Shown piece by piece: positions 27,634 to 36,127 of a stretch of 64,000 nucleotides of DNA. Position numbers and translations under genes: made by a program. This DNA is from Corynebacterium capitovis DSM 44611 (GTDB lineage: Bacteria; Actinomycetota; Actinomycetes; Mycobacteriales; Mycobacteriaceae). The stretch's first letter is position 1; each line of letters starts with the position of its first letter. The notes beneath the pieces were generated by a model. The model had not been told where the DNA came from. It did not search any database and saw only the letters and a program-made list of their open reading frames with translations. The DNA lies in contig NZ_CP047117.1 in the NCBI RefSeq assembly GCF_030440535.1, positions 1,364,001 to 1,428,000 of the forward strand, written 5' to 3'.

Positions 27634-29270
27634 GGGGTTTGTCCTTTCTCGTCTGTACTACTCTTCAGCTGCCACGTGGGGATGGTGGACAAGGCGACCG
27701 GGCCCGGGGCGGTGACGCCGCCGCCCAGAGCAGTTGTTCGGCGCTCGGCGAACAGTGGGACCCACACGGCCTGGCGTATGAGTTCTGCGTCAACCCTCGC
27801 TCGAGCCTGAGGGCCCGGAACTGTGCCGTCAAGGATTTCTTGCGCAACTGCGTGGGACTCTGGGGTACACAGGCCGCTCAAATTCCCCGCGCGGTAGGTG
27901 TCGGCGGCGCAGTCGAGGCGGCTCGCCTGGGCCGGGCCGGACGCGTCCGGGGTGGACCACCCAACAACCACATCTACGGTGCCTTGGGGCAACCCCGCAC
28001 CCGCAATACCTGCAACATCCGTCAACACCGTCTGCGCGGCAACCCCACGCATAATCAGCATATCCACCAAAGCGCTGGCGGCGGCTGCTGCGAAGGCGTC
28101 GGCGGGGTCGGCAGCAACGCGCAAGGCTCGGTTGCTCGCCACGGCCTGGGTGAGCAGTTCCGGCACGCCTGTAGAGTCGGGGCTCGTATCGGGGCTCGAG
28201 TCGGGGCTCGAGTCGGGGCTCGAGTCGGCGAAGGTGACGTCGGTGTCTCGGCCGGCGGCGATGCGGGCAAGACGCGGGACATCAATAAGCGAGCGAAGCT
28301 GCTCCCTCACCTCTGTCGAAGCGAGAAGGGGGGACGTCGCTGACAGCGTCACTCCCAGGGTCCGTGGCCCATCGGCGCTGGTGACGGTGGTGGCGGGAAC
28401 GAGGCGCAGCACGTCCGTAGTGGTTTGCCCCGGAACGATGTCGGCGTAGGCGAGCTGACCGGAGCGGAGTTGGTAAGCGGCCTGCGTCGTGTCCCGGGCG
28501 GCGTTGAAAGCAGTGAGAACAACGACGTCTATGCGGGCCGGGCTCGAACCCCAGAATCGATCGTTGCGGTTCAAAGTGACCGTCCCTCGGCCCCGATCCA
28601 CGGAGCTCACGGAATAACGGCCCGCGGATGCAGGAATTGAATCGGCGAGCGCCGTGGCGAAGTCGGACGCGTCTTGGGCGAAGAGGTGTGAGGGGAGGAG
28701 GAAGTCGAAGAGCGACTCCCACTCCGCCACGGGGGTGGAGAAATCAACGTCGACAACCTTGCCCGTCGGCCCCGAAACGCGAATTTGGGATATCGCGCGG
28801 TAACCGGCGGGATCGTCGACGCCCGGCGTCTTAGTCATTCCCCGCCACAGGTAGGCAAAATCGCTCCCGGTAAGGGGGGTCCCGTCGGACCACTGCGCCG
28901 AGTCGGCAAGCACGTAGCGCACGGTCATCGCGGGGCCCGCCGTGGGGGATGTAGCAAGCGGCGTGGCGGCGGTCACGAGGTCGGGATTCCGGGCACCGTC
29001 GACGAATGCGCTGGGCAGCACGAGCTGGGCGATGGAGCGCACGACATGCGATTCATCCGCGGTAAGGTGCGGGTTAAGACCGTTTCGCAGGGGGTCGACG
29101 CCGACCGAGACCTGGGTCCGCCCGGTGGGCTGCGCCTGCGGCGCCGAAGAAGTCGTCGTCGTGGTGGCTGGATCGTCTTCGACAACGGGAGCAGGCCCCG
29201 GGTTCGCCACGCAGGAGGTAAGGCCCAGGCTCGCCGCGAATGCAGCGCCCGCTAACCGACGAAGCGCCAA
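27630..29270 (-). CDS. lpqW: LpqW-like lipoprotein (solute-binding protein family 5 fold)
   Basis: A 546-aa lipoprotein with signal peptide and lipobox LTSC (Cys 20), a Thr-rich linker, and a family 5 solute-binding domain (YVLADSAQWSDGTPLTGSDF). In mycobacteria and C. glutamicum, LpqW at this locus steers phosphatidylinositol mannoside precursors toward lipomannan and lipoarabinomannan rather than importing peptides; transfer to this gene rests on synteny. TTG 29270 starts four bases after the typA stop. An in-frame 12-bp minisatellite encodes an SPDS-type stretch (28175-28222). Confidence 0.85.
   Translation of the reverse strand: MALRRLAGAAFAASLGLTSCVANPGPAPVVEDDPATTTTTSSAPQAQPTGRTQVSVGVDPLRNGLNPHLTADESHVVRSIAQLVLPSAFVDGARNPDLVTAATPLATSPTAGPAMTVRYVLADSAQWSDGTPLTGSDFAYLWRGMTKTPGVDDPAGYRAISQIRVSGPTGKVVDVDFSTPVAEWESLFDFLLPSHLFAQDASDFATALADSIPASAGRYSVSSVDRGRGTVTLNRNDRFWGSSPARIDVVVLTAFNAARDTTQAAYQLRSGQLAYADIVPGQTTTDVLRLVPATTVTSADGPRTLGVTLSATSPLLASTEVREQLRSLIDVPRLARIAAGRDTDVTFADSSPDSSPDSSPDTSPDSTGVPELLTQAVASNRALRVAADPADAFAAAAASALVDMLIMRGVAAQTVLTDVAGIAGAGLPQGTVDVVVGWSTPDASGPAQASRLDCAADTYRAGNLSGLCTPESHAVAQEILDGTVPGPQARARVDAELIRQAVWVPLFAERRTTALGGGVTAPGPVALSTIPTWQLKSSTDEKGQTP
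28175..28222. repeat. In-frame 12-bp minisatellite inside lpqW
   Basis: Four consecutive copies of AGTCGGGGCTCG, with one altered unit, encode Ser-Pro-Asp-Ser-type tetrapeptides in a surface loop of the lipoprotein. Multiples of 12 preserve the frame. Confidence 0.85.
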
Positions 29271-29274
29271 GGTC

Positions 29275-31191
29275 TTACTTGTTCAGCTGCTTGGATCGAG
29301 AGCGGGCGCGGCCGCGCTCCGTCGAGTTGAGGATGATCTTGCGCACGCGCATCGCCTCGGGGGCAACCTCGACACACTCATCCTCGTCGCAGAACTCAAT
29401 AGCCTCGTCGAGAGACAGCGTGCGGGCCTTGGCCAGTGTGACCGTCGCGTCGGCGGTCGCCGAGCGCATGTTGGTCAGCTTCTTTTCCTTCGTGATGTTG
29501 ATGTCCATGTCTTCGTCGCGCGAGTTCGCGCCGACAACCATGCCTTCGTAAGTTTCCGCGCCGGGTTCGACGAAGAAATCGCCACGATCCGCGAGCTGGG
29601 TCAAGGCGTAGGCCGTGACCTGGCCCGAGCGGTCTGCCACAAGCGAACCCGTCGGCCGGCCCTTAATCTCGCCGGCCCACGGACGGTGCTCGATGGAGTA
29701 GGAGTTGGCAATGCCCGCTCCCCTGGTTTCCGTCAAAAACGTCGTACGGAAACCGATCAGCCCGCGCGAGGGCACATCGAACTCCATGCGCACCCAGTCA
29801 CCCGAGCCGGCGTTGCTCATCGCGGTCATCTGGCCCTTGCGGTTGGCAAGCAGCTGCGTGACTGCGCCCTGGTACTCGGTGGGGACGTCGATAACCATGT
29901 GGTCGTACGGCTCGTAGGTCGTGCCGTCGACCTGCTTCGTCACCACCTGGGGCTTGCCCACGGTCAGCTCGAAGCCTTCACGGCGCATCGTTTCGATCAG
30001 CACCGTCAGCGCCATCTCGCCGCGACCTTGCACTTCCCACGCGTCCGGACGCTCGGTGGGCAGGACCCGGATCGAGACGTTACCGATGAGTTCTTGGTCC
30101 AGGCGCGCCTTGATAACGCGGGCGGTCAGCTTGTCGCCACCGTTGCGGCCCGCCATCGGCGAGGTGTTGACACCAATGGTCATCGAAATCGCTGGGTCGT
30201 CCACAGTGATCCGGGGCAGGGGCTCCACGTTTTCCGGGTTGGCCAACGTGTCGCCAATCATAATTTCGTCGATGCCCGAGACAGCCGCGATGTCGCCTGC
30301 GACCACGTCGCCCTGTGCGGGAACGCGCTCAAGCCCCTCGGTGCGAAGCAGTTCCGCAATCTTCACGTTCTTGACGTGCTGGTTGCCCTCATCGTCGTAG
30401 TGAACCCAGGCGACGGTGTCGCCCTTCTTCACCGTCCCGCGGTAGACGCGGATCAGGGCGATGCGGCCGAGGAAGGAAGACGAGTCCAGGTTGGTCACCT
30501 GCGCTTGGAACGGGGCGTCGATGTCGGCGGAGGGCTCGGGAAGGACGTCATAGATGACATCGAAAAGCGGCTGCAAATCCTCGTTCTCGGGCATGTGGCC
30601 GTTGCCCGGGTTCTCCAGCGAGGCGCGCCCGGCGCGACCGGAAGCATAGAGAACCGGCAGTTCCAGCAGATTCTCTGCGGCTTCGGCAGCCTCTGGGTCC
30701 TCAAGGGCCGCACCGAGCTCGAGGAGGAGATCTTGAGCTTCCTCAACGACCTCGTCGATGCGGGCGTCGGGGCGGTCAGTCTTGTTGACGCAGATGATCA
30801 CCGGCTTTTTCGCCTCGAGCGCCTTACCCAAGACGAAACGGGTCTGCGGGAGGGGACCTTCGGAGGCGTCGATGAGGAGGACGACGCCGTCGACCATCGA
30901 CAACCCGCGCTCGACCTCCCCGCCGAAGTCCGCGTGGCCCGGGGTGTCGATGACGTTGATGATGAGGTCGCGGCCCTCTTTACCGGCGCCCGCTCGACGG
31001 ATGGCGGTGTTCTTGGCCAGGATGGTGATGCCCCGCTCGGATTCGAGCTCGCCCGAGTCCATCACGCGGTCACCGTGCTCGCCGTGGTCGCCGAACACAC
31101 CGGACTGCTCCAGCATGCCGTTGACAAGGGTCGTCTTGCCGTGGTCGACGTGGGCGACGATGGCTACGTTACGGAATTCAGGGTGCGACAC
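29275..31191 (-). CDS. typA: Translational GTPase TypA/BipA
   Basis: A 638-aa ribosome-associated GTPase. G1 is AHVDHGKTTL, G3 DTPGHADF and G4 NKTD, followed by EF-G-like domains III and V and the TypA-specific C-terminal domain. It supports ribosome assembly and translation under stress or cold. GTG 31191 follows AAAAGGAG. It heads the minus-strand run through lpqW, mshB, fdxA, dapC and gtrA. A long antisense open frame over this gene is a codon-bias shadow. Confidence 0.96.
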   Translation of the reverse strand: MSHPEFRNVAIVAHVDHGKTTLVNGMLEQSGVFGDHGEHGDRVMDSGELESERGITILAKNTAIRRAGAGKEGRDLIINVIDTPGHADFGGEVERGLSMVDGVVLLIDASEGPLPQTRFVLGKALEAKKPVIICVNKTDRPDARIDEVVEEAQDLLLELGAALEDPEAAEAAENLLELPVLYASGRAGRASLENPGNGHMPENEDLQPLFDVIYDVLPEPSADIDAPFQAQVTNLDSSSFLGRIALIRVYRGTVKKGDTVAWVHYDDEGNQHVKNVKIAELLRTEGLERVPAQGDVVAGDIAAVSGIDEIMIGDTLANPENVEPLPRITVDDPAISMTIGVNTSPMAGRNGGDKLTARVIKARLDQELIGNVSIRVLPTERPDAWEVQGRGEMALTVLIETMRREGFELTVGKPQVVTKQVDGTTYEPYDHMVIDVPTEYQGAVTQLLANRKGQMTAMSNAGSGDWVRMEFDVPSRGLIGFRTTFLTETRGAGIANSYSIEHRPWAGEIKGRPTGSLVADRSGQVTAYALTQLADRGDFFVEPGAETYEGMVVGANSRDEDMDINITKEKKLTNMRSATADATVTLAKARTLSLDEAIEFCDEDECVEVAPEAMRVRKIILNSTERGRARSRSKQLNK

Positions 31192-31359
31192 TAACCCGAT
31201 GCTCCTTTTAGGGGATAGGCAGAAAAGACCGTTTACACCCTACTCCCTGGCACCGTGAAACGCATTGTCGCCAGCCGGAATCACTTGACGTCCACCCGGG
31301 ATCGACTAATGTGACAAGGGTTACTGAAGTTATACCGTAGTCGCTGTTTAAGGAAGCCC

Positions 31360-32049
31360 ATGGCTCGCATCCGTTTATTGTCGCGCATCGCAGCGTGCGT
31401 GGGCGTTGTCGCGCTAGCGTGTTCTGCGGGCCCTAGCGCCCAAGCGCAGAGCACCTTGACGCACCCATCCGCCTACGTCGATCACCTCGGCCGCCCCACT
31501 CCGGAAGTGGTAAAGCGCGTCAACGAGTTCGCAGCCCAGCCCTTCATTCCCCAACAAGTGGCGGACGCCTTGCACAACGCCATCGGGTTTTTTGCCGGCG
31601 ATGGGCAGCAAGGCGGCCCCGATCTTCCCGACGACGCCCCCGCCATCTCTCAATTCCTCTGGCCTACGGTGTCGCTCAACTGCCTGGGAGACGGACTCCA
31701 CTCCACCGCCTCGGCCATCGCTGTACCGGGCCCGGCCCAGCTCCCTGCCCCCGGCGCCCCTGCCGGGCACACCTCGTTCGTGTTCACCGCGCTCGGCACT
31801 CCGGCCGCGGCCGCGGAGCAGGGCGATATGCGAGTTTACTGGGTGAACCTGACAACCGGCCGGACTGGCGTCACTGCGCTAGGCAACACCGGCCTCAACC
31901 CCAACGGGCCAGCGACGCTATCGGCCACCGCGGAGACGGGCTCGGGGGTCGTAGTCGCGGCGGCCGAGGGATCCGTTCACACGGTCGCCGCCGGCGGGAC
32001 CTCCACCTGCGCTTTCGCACCCACCGTCGCCGGTTTTACTGTGCGGTAG
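31360..32049 (+). CDS. Secreted protein of unknown function
   Basis: A 229-aa protein with a clear Sec signal peptide ending AQA (near residue 30). The mature part starts STLTHPSAYVDHLGRPTPEVV, is Ala/Gly/Pro rich and has two cysteines (CLGDG and a C-terminal STCAF) that may pair. ATG 31360 follows AAGGAAG. No family is assigned; it occupies the place of conserved secreted proteins next to typA in mycolic-acid bacteria. It is followed three bases later by the DUF402 gene. Confidence 0.8.
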   Translation: MARIRLLSRIAACVGVVALACSAGPSAQAQSTLTHPSAYVDHLGRPTPEVVKRVNEFAAQPFIPQQVADALHNAIGFFAGDGQQGGPDLPDDAPAISQFLWPTVSLNCLGDGLHSTASAIAVPGPAQLPAPGAPAGHTSFVFTALGTPAAAAEQGDMRVYWVNLTTGRTGVTALGNTGLNPNGPATLSATAETGSGVVVAAAEGSVHTVAAGGTSTCAFAPTVAGFTVR

Positions 32050-32052
32050 CCG

Positions 32053-32592
32053 ATGAAAGCGGACCTGCACCCCGTCAAGGCGGAGACCTTTGATACCAAG
32101 GCGGGTGTCAACGTCGACCCCAAGGGTTTTCACCGGGCCGTTGACGTATACGCGGTCTCTGACTTCGGCCTCTACATGGCGCGCGGAGCCAACCACCCAC
32201 GGTTCGGTTACCTGGAAAGCTGGTTGCTACCCCGCCTGAATCTGCGGGCCAACATCTTCCATTTCCGCCCCGGCGCGGAGAAAGACCAGGACTTCTACTT
32301 CGACGTCGCCGACATCTCGGTCACCGGTGACGTGTGGACAACCCGAGACCTGTACGTCGACCTTGTCAGCCTCACCGGCACCCCGGTCGACGTCCTTGAC
32401 ATCGACGAGCTCGCCGCCGCGACATCGGCGGGGTTCATCAGCGCCGAAGACGCGGAGCGGGCCATTGAGACCACGCTCGCCGCGGTGGAGGGGATCACGC
32501 GTCACGGCGATGACGCGATGGCGTGGCTGCGGTCCGAGGGCGCCCACCTGACGTGGGCCGAATCGGTAACCCTCACACCAGCCGAACCGTGA
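32053..32592 (+). CDS. DUF402 family protein
   Basis: A 179-aa protein with the DUF402 barrel pattern (YFDVADIS, RDLYVDLVS, VDVLDIDELAAA). Some DUF402 relatives are nucleoside diphosphate hydrolases, others RNA-binding; which applies is unknown. The ATG lies three bases after the upstream stop. The last 20 bases overlap the convergent kinase gene. Confidence 0.8.
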   Translation: MKADLHPVKAETFDTKAGVNVDPKGFHRAVDVYAVSDFGLYMARGANHPRFGYLESWLLPRLNLRANIFHFRPGAEKDQDFYFDVADISVTGDVWTTRDLYVDLVSLTGTPVDVLDIDELAAATSAGFISAEDAERAIETTLAAVEGITRHGDDAMAWLRSEGAHLTWAESVTLTPAEP

Positions 32593-33040
32593 CGTCAACG
32601 GCGGGCCGAGCCAGCTGCGCTTCTTGCGCGGCCCACATGTCCCAATACTTCTCATAGCCCGGGTCGCGCCGCAGGGCGCGCCGCTTGCGCGTCTCCAGGG
32701 GCGCAATAACTCGCACTGTGGTCACCGCTCCCCTGCGCCGCGCGGCTCTTATCGACGCCTCCGTGACCGCACCGACCCCTTCCACGATGAGGTCCGCGCC
32801 TGGGTCGAGTTCCACCCAGCGCTCCCGCGTGCCCGTCTCCCAATCCCAGCGCCAGTACCCCGGTCTAGCAGAGCGCAGCACATCCGTGGCAACCATCCGC
32901 GCCCCCTCGGATAACCCGTGCCAGCCCGGATAGAAATCGTCAAGGTGCACGACCTCCATGCCCAGGGCGCGGCCCATCGTTTCGGCGAGGGTCGTCTTGC
33001 CCGCACCAGAGGGACCGTCGATAAGAAGGGTGTACGGCAT
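32573..33040 (-). CDS. P-loop kinase-like ATP-binding protein
   Basis: A 155-aa uridine-kinase-like protein with Walker A GPSGAGKTT near residue 9, a HLDDFYPGW motif typical of small-molecule kinases, and a VEGVGAVT strand. The phosphate acceptor is unknown. ATG 33040 overlaps the ecfT stop (TGATG), so it is translated with the ECF transporter genes. A link to vitamin salvage is inference from that coupling. Confidence 0.8.
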   Translation of the reverse strand: MPYTLLIDGPSGAGKTTLAETMGRALGMEVVHLDDFYPGWHGLSEGARMVATDVLRSARPGYWRWDWETGTRERWVELDPGADLIVEGVGAVTEASIRAARRRGAVTTVRVIAPLETRKRRALRRDPGYEKYWDMWAAQEAQLARPAVDVTVRLV

Positions 33041-33801
33041 CAGGATATTGCCCACAGGGGCCGGAACGAACCGGTGCACCACGCGGTGCCCACGGCGAAC
33101 GCGGCGCAGGCCACGCTTGCGGCGAGAACGACCCAATCGATGCGGTGCAAGCGGGAAACGCGGGCGTGGGAGCGCGTCGGAAAGCGGCCAAAGCCTCGCG
33201 CTTCCATGGCGGAGGACAGCTTCCCGGCGCGGCGCAGGCTCATCACGAGCAGGCCAAAGGCGAGGGACAACGCGTGGTGCAGCCTGCCCGTGTCCGCAAT
33301 GCCGCGCGAGCGGCGTGAACGGCGCAGTGCATCGAGGTCGTCGCGCAACAAAGTGAGCATGCGAAACGCCGCCACCGTTCCGATGACAAAGCGCTCAGGA
33401 AGCCGGAGCACCTGGGATAAACCGTCGCCAAGGTCGGTGGGGTCAACATCGGCCGAAAGGATGACCACGGGCAGCGCGATAGCCAGAACGCGCACCACCA
33501 TCGCACCGGCCAGGCTCAGCGAGAGCTCGGTGACCTGTATGAGTCCCCACTGGGCCAGCACTGCTCCCCCGCTCTGCCCGTACAGAGCCAAGGGGATTCC
33601 GGATATGGGAGCGAGGATTACGAGGGGCCAGCTGCGACGCGCCAGGCGCGCCCACCCCACGCCGCACAGGGGGGCCGCGGCGACGCTCAGCGCAATTGCG
33701 ATCGTCGCTGAAACCCAGTCGAGGGTCAGCATGAGCGGGGTGGTAAACAGCGCCACCGCGAGGATGCGCGTTACCGGGTTAACACGGCAGATGAGATTCA
33801 T
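33040..33801 (-). CDS. ECF transporter transmembrane subunit EcfT (YkoC-like)
   Basis: A 253-aa membrane protein with five to six helices and the two coupling motifs of EcfT proteins, RRSRG and EARGFG, which contact the ATPases. It is the energy-coupling subunit for the S component encoded upstream in the operon. It overlaps the ATPase gene by four bases. Confidence 0.9.
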   Translation of the reverse strand: MNLICRVNPVTRILAVALFTTPLMLTLDWVSATIAIALSVAAAPLCGVGWARLARRSWPLVILAPISGIPLALYGQSGGAVLAQWGLIQVTELSLSLAGAMVVRVLAIALPVVILSADVDPTDLGDGLSQVLRLPERFVIGTVAAFRMLTLLRDDLDALRRSRRSRGIADTGRLHHALSLAFGLLVMSLRRAGKLSSAMEARGFGRFPTRSHARVSRLHRIDWVVLAASVACAAFAVGTAWCTGSFRPLWAIS

Positions 33802-35117
33802 TCGAGCACCACCCGGTGGTCCCCGAGGCTGGAGATGAACGCCTCGTCGTGGGTGATGGAAACGACCGCCACCCCTTCCTCGGTCAATTCCCGAATCAGC
33901 GCGACCAGCTCCGCGAAGGTGCGATCATCCTGCCCGAAAGTCGGCTCGTCTAAGAACACGAGCCTTGGTGCGTTGACAAGCGCCGTCGCCACCGACAGAC
34001 GCCGCTTCTCCCCGCCCGAGAGCGTGAATGGATTAGCGCCCCGCAGGTGCGTCAGGCGCAGACGCTCCAGGAGGGTGTCAACACGCTCGCGGGGAGCGCC
34101 AGACAACTCCATCTCACCCTGGACCGTGCTCGTGACAAACTGGTGCTCTGGGTCTTGGAACACGTAGCCAACGCGCTGGGCGAGCTTACGCGAGGGCCAT
34201 GCGATCGGGAGTCCGGCCAGCCCCTGCCGGATCTCGGCGGAGTAGTCCAGCACGCCGCCGCGCACTGGAGCCAGCCCAGCTAATGCAAGCGCGAGGGTCG
34301 TCTTTCCCGTCCCGTTCGCCCCGGTCATTACGGTTGAAAACCCCTGCGGAATCTCCAGGCTGCGGGGCGGCCCCCACGTGGGCTGCACGCCGTCAGCGCG
34401 AACGGCAACGTCGGCGTCGGCAGGGACACTTTTCGACGCACCCGGGGCCGCCACTTCCGCCACCGCCTCAGCACCGATGCGTCGCAGGCCTTGAGCGTCC
34501 AAGCGGTAGAACGTGTCCACGACGTCTTTCCAGTATTCCGGCCGGTGCTCCACAACGATGAGGCTTGCTCCGGTTTCGCGGCACGCGTTGTCGACTGCCG
34601 CGATGACGTCGTCACGGCCCGCCGGGTCAAGGTTCGCTGTCGGCTCATCCAGGACGAGGATTGACGCCCCCATTGCGATGACACCCGCGAGGGCGAGCCG
34701 TTGCTTTTGCCCACCGGAAAGGTGGGATGTGCGGTGGTCCAACGCAACGTCGAGGCCGACGGCGTCCAGGGCACGGCGGACCCGCGGCCAGATGTCCTCG
34801 GCCGGCACGCCGACGTTTTCGGCCCCAAAAGCTACATCGTCACCTACCCGGGTGAGGATCGTTTGTGCCTCTGGGTCTTGCATGACCATGCCCACCATTC
34901 CGGAGACGGTGAGCGAACCCGAGTGCGATCCCTCCTCACCGTCCCCGGCAAGCCCCGCGATCACGGAGAGCAGAGACGACTTCCCCGACCCGGAGTCGCC
35001 GGTAATAAGGACCCGCTCCCCCGGCGCCAGGTCAAAATCCACGCCGCTGAACGCGGAACGCTGCCGGGTGGCGTAGTGGTACCCCAGCCCCCGCACCGAG
35101 ACGATCGGACGCGCCAT
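33798..35117 (-). CDS. ECF transporter ATPase, two fused ABC domains (YkoD-like)
   Basis: A 439-aa tandem ABC ATPase. Domain 1 has Walker A GDSGSGKSS, LSGGQKQR and LDEPTANLD; domain 2 has GANGTGKTT, LSGGEKRR and LDEPTFGQD. It powers vitamin uptake through EcfT. ATG 35117 lies just after the S-component stop. The frame extends to 35231 inside that gene without support. Confidence 0.93.
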   Translation of the reverse strand: MARPIVSVRGLGYHYATRQRSAFSGVDFDLAPGERVLITGDSGSGKSSLLSVIAGLAGDGEEGSHSGSLTVSGMVGMVMQDPEAQTILTRVGDDVAFGAENVGVPAEDIWPRVRRALDAVGLDVALDHRTSHLSGGQKQRLALAGVIAMGASILVLDEPTANLDPAGRDDVIAAVDNACRETGASLIVVEHRPEYWKDVVDTFYRLDAQGLRRIGAEAVAEVAAPGASKSVPADADVAVRADGVQPTWGPPRSLEIPQGFSTVMTGANGTGKTTLALALAGLAPVRGGVLDYSAEIRQGLAGLPIAWPSRKLAQRVGYVFQDPEHQFVTSTVQGEMELSGAPRERVDTLLERLRLTHLRGANPFTLSGGEKRRLSVATALVNAPRLVFLDEPTFGQDDRTFAELVALIRELTEEGVAVVSITHDEAFISSLGDHRVVLE

Positions 35118-35121
35118 CAGA

Positions 35122-35724
35122 TTAGGAGTCCGCGCCCTCGAAACGCTCCCGCCCGGCCGCGAACCGGTCCAGCGCCCCGGTGGCTGCCAGTGCCTTGACC
35201 AGCCAGTAGCTGAGCAAGCCGGCGAGCACAATTCCGGAGACGACGAGGCACGTCAGGTAGATCGCGTTGAACACCAGGCTCATTGCGAGGTTTCCGGAGG
35301 TGAACAGCTCCAGGACGAACGCCCCTAGCGCGGATCCGACGCCGGCGAGCGCTGCGACGGCGGGGGTGAAGCGTCGATACGCGAAGGCGAGGAATACGAG
35401 CTCCGCGCCCAAGCCTTGGCTCAGGCCGGAGTAGAGAGTCTCGATACCCCACTGGCTGCCGATCAGCGCCGATACGCTAGCCGCGATGAGCTCCACGAAG
35501 ATGGCCGCGCCGGGCTTGCGGATGACAAGCCCGCCCACGGTACCGCCGAGAAACCACACACCCGCGACAAGGCCACCGAGGCCGGGGGTCAGGGCATCAA
35601 GGGCCTTGAACCCTGCATACCCGAGCGAATTCCACACCCAGAAAATAAGGCCACAGGCGACCCCAAGCACGGCTGCGGTCACGATGTCAATGACGCGCCA
35701 CTTGGGCGCACGAGATGTAGGCAT
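35122..35724 (-). CDS. ykoE: ECF transporter S component, YkoE family (thiamine or HMP)
   Basis: A 200-aa membrane protein with about six helices matching YkoE (VCGLIFWVWNS-like start of helix 1, GGLVAGVWFLGG). YkoEDC takes up the thiamine precursor hydroxymethylpyrimidine, or thiamine. A TPP riboswitch precedes it, which supports a thiamine-related substrate. ATG 35724 follows AGGAAGGA (35734-35741). It is the first gene of the ykoE-ecfA-ecfT-kinase operon. Confidence 0.92.
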   Translation of the reverse strand: MPTSRAPKWRVIDIVTAAVLGVACGLIFWVWNSLGYAGFKALDALTPGLGGLVAGVWFLGGTVGGLVIRKPGAAIFVELIAASVSALIGSQWGIETLYSGLSQGLGAELVFLAFAYRRFTPAVAALAGVGSALGAFVLELFTSGNLAMSLVFNAIYLTCLVVSGIVLAGLLSYWLVKALAATGALDRFAAGRERFEGADS

Positions 35725-35731
35725 AGCCCGT

Positions 35732-35836
35732 GATCCTTCCTAAACGCCGGCATTACCCGGATCAGGTTCGACGGTTCGCCGTGGACGGCGTCTCAGCCCC
35801 GACATGGAGCACCCGCGTTGTCTTGTAGGAAGGATC
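35732..35836 (-). promoter_or_regulatory. 11-bp outer helix enclosing the riboswitch and the ribosome-binding site
   Basis: GATCCTTCCTA (35732-35742) and TAGGAAGGATC (35826-35836) are perfect inverted copies flanking the aptamer. In the transcript the downstream arm contains the ykoE ribosome-binding site AGGAAGGA. Stabilising P1 by TPP would favour this outer helix and block translation; the sequence is directly visible, the mechanism inferred. Confidence 0.8.
35743..35819 (-). promoter_or_regulatory. TPP riboswitch (THI element)
   Basis: On the minus strand the aptamer shows GGGTGC, GGGGCTGAGA, a variable stem, then the conserved block AACCTGATCCGGGTAATGC (in plus coordinates 35749-35769). 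P1 pairs AACGC with GCGTT at its ends. It lies between the operon promoter region and the ykoE start. Confidence 0.95.
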
Positions 35837-35839
35837 TTA
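35834..35839 (-). promoter_or_regulatory. Candidate -10 box of the thiamine transporter operon
   Basis: TAAGAT on the minus strand lies just upstream of the riboswitch. No convincing -35 box is seen, and it partly overlaps the outer inverted-repeat arm, so the transcript start is uncertain. Confidence 0.3.
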
Positions 35840-35853
35840 GCAATGGGCTCGTA

Positions 35854-36051
35854 TTAGTTAGAGGACAGCTCCCCGAATGTGCACGAAGCGAACTCGTGGT
35901 CCTGGGACGCGCCGATTACGCACTGGTCCGCGTCGTCGTGGGAGGCGACGCCGAACCCCGGGTCCACGTCTGGAACCGATGGGGGCAGAAGAACAGAGCT
36001 CGCGAAGATTCCGGCGAGAAGTTTGGGAAGAAACGACACGACGTATGACAT
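35854..36051 (-). CDS. Possible small secreted protein
   Basis: A 65-aa frame with a hydrophobic N-terminal segment (SFLPKLLAGIFASSVLLPP) and an Asp-rich tail containing two cysteines. ATG 36051 has a weak GGGGC upstream. No homology is recognised. It fills the gap between the riboswitch and the opp operon and could be a real exported peptide or a chance frame. Confidence 0.4.
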   Translation of the reverse strand: MSYVVSFLPKLLAGIFASSVLLPPSVPDVDPGFGVASHDDADQCVIGASQDHEFASCTFGELSSN

Positions 36052-36082
36052 AGCCCCGAGGGTATGGCCGCGGCGCCACCGG

Positions 36083-36119
36083 GTGCACATTCGTGCCGGA
36101 GTTCGGCACGAAAGTGCAC
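36083..36119 (-). terminator. Large hairpin after the opp operon
   Basis: GTGCAC (36083-36088) and GTGCAC (36114-36119), and inside them TTCGTGCCG (36090-36098) with CGGCACGAA (36104-36112), form a 15-bp stem with one mismatch and a five-base loop. It begins nine bases after the stop of the last opp gene. There is no T tract, so it may be a Rho-dependent end or an mRNA-stabilising hairpin. Confidence 0.55.
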
Positions 36120-36127
36120 ACCCGCAC

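Noticed and set aside
28942..31194. 750-aa plus-strand open frame
   Set aside because: It is antisense to typA, Arg/His/Val-rich and without homology; a shadow of GC-rich codon bias.
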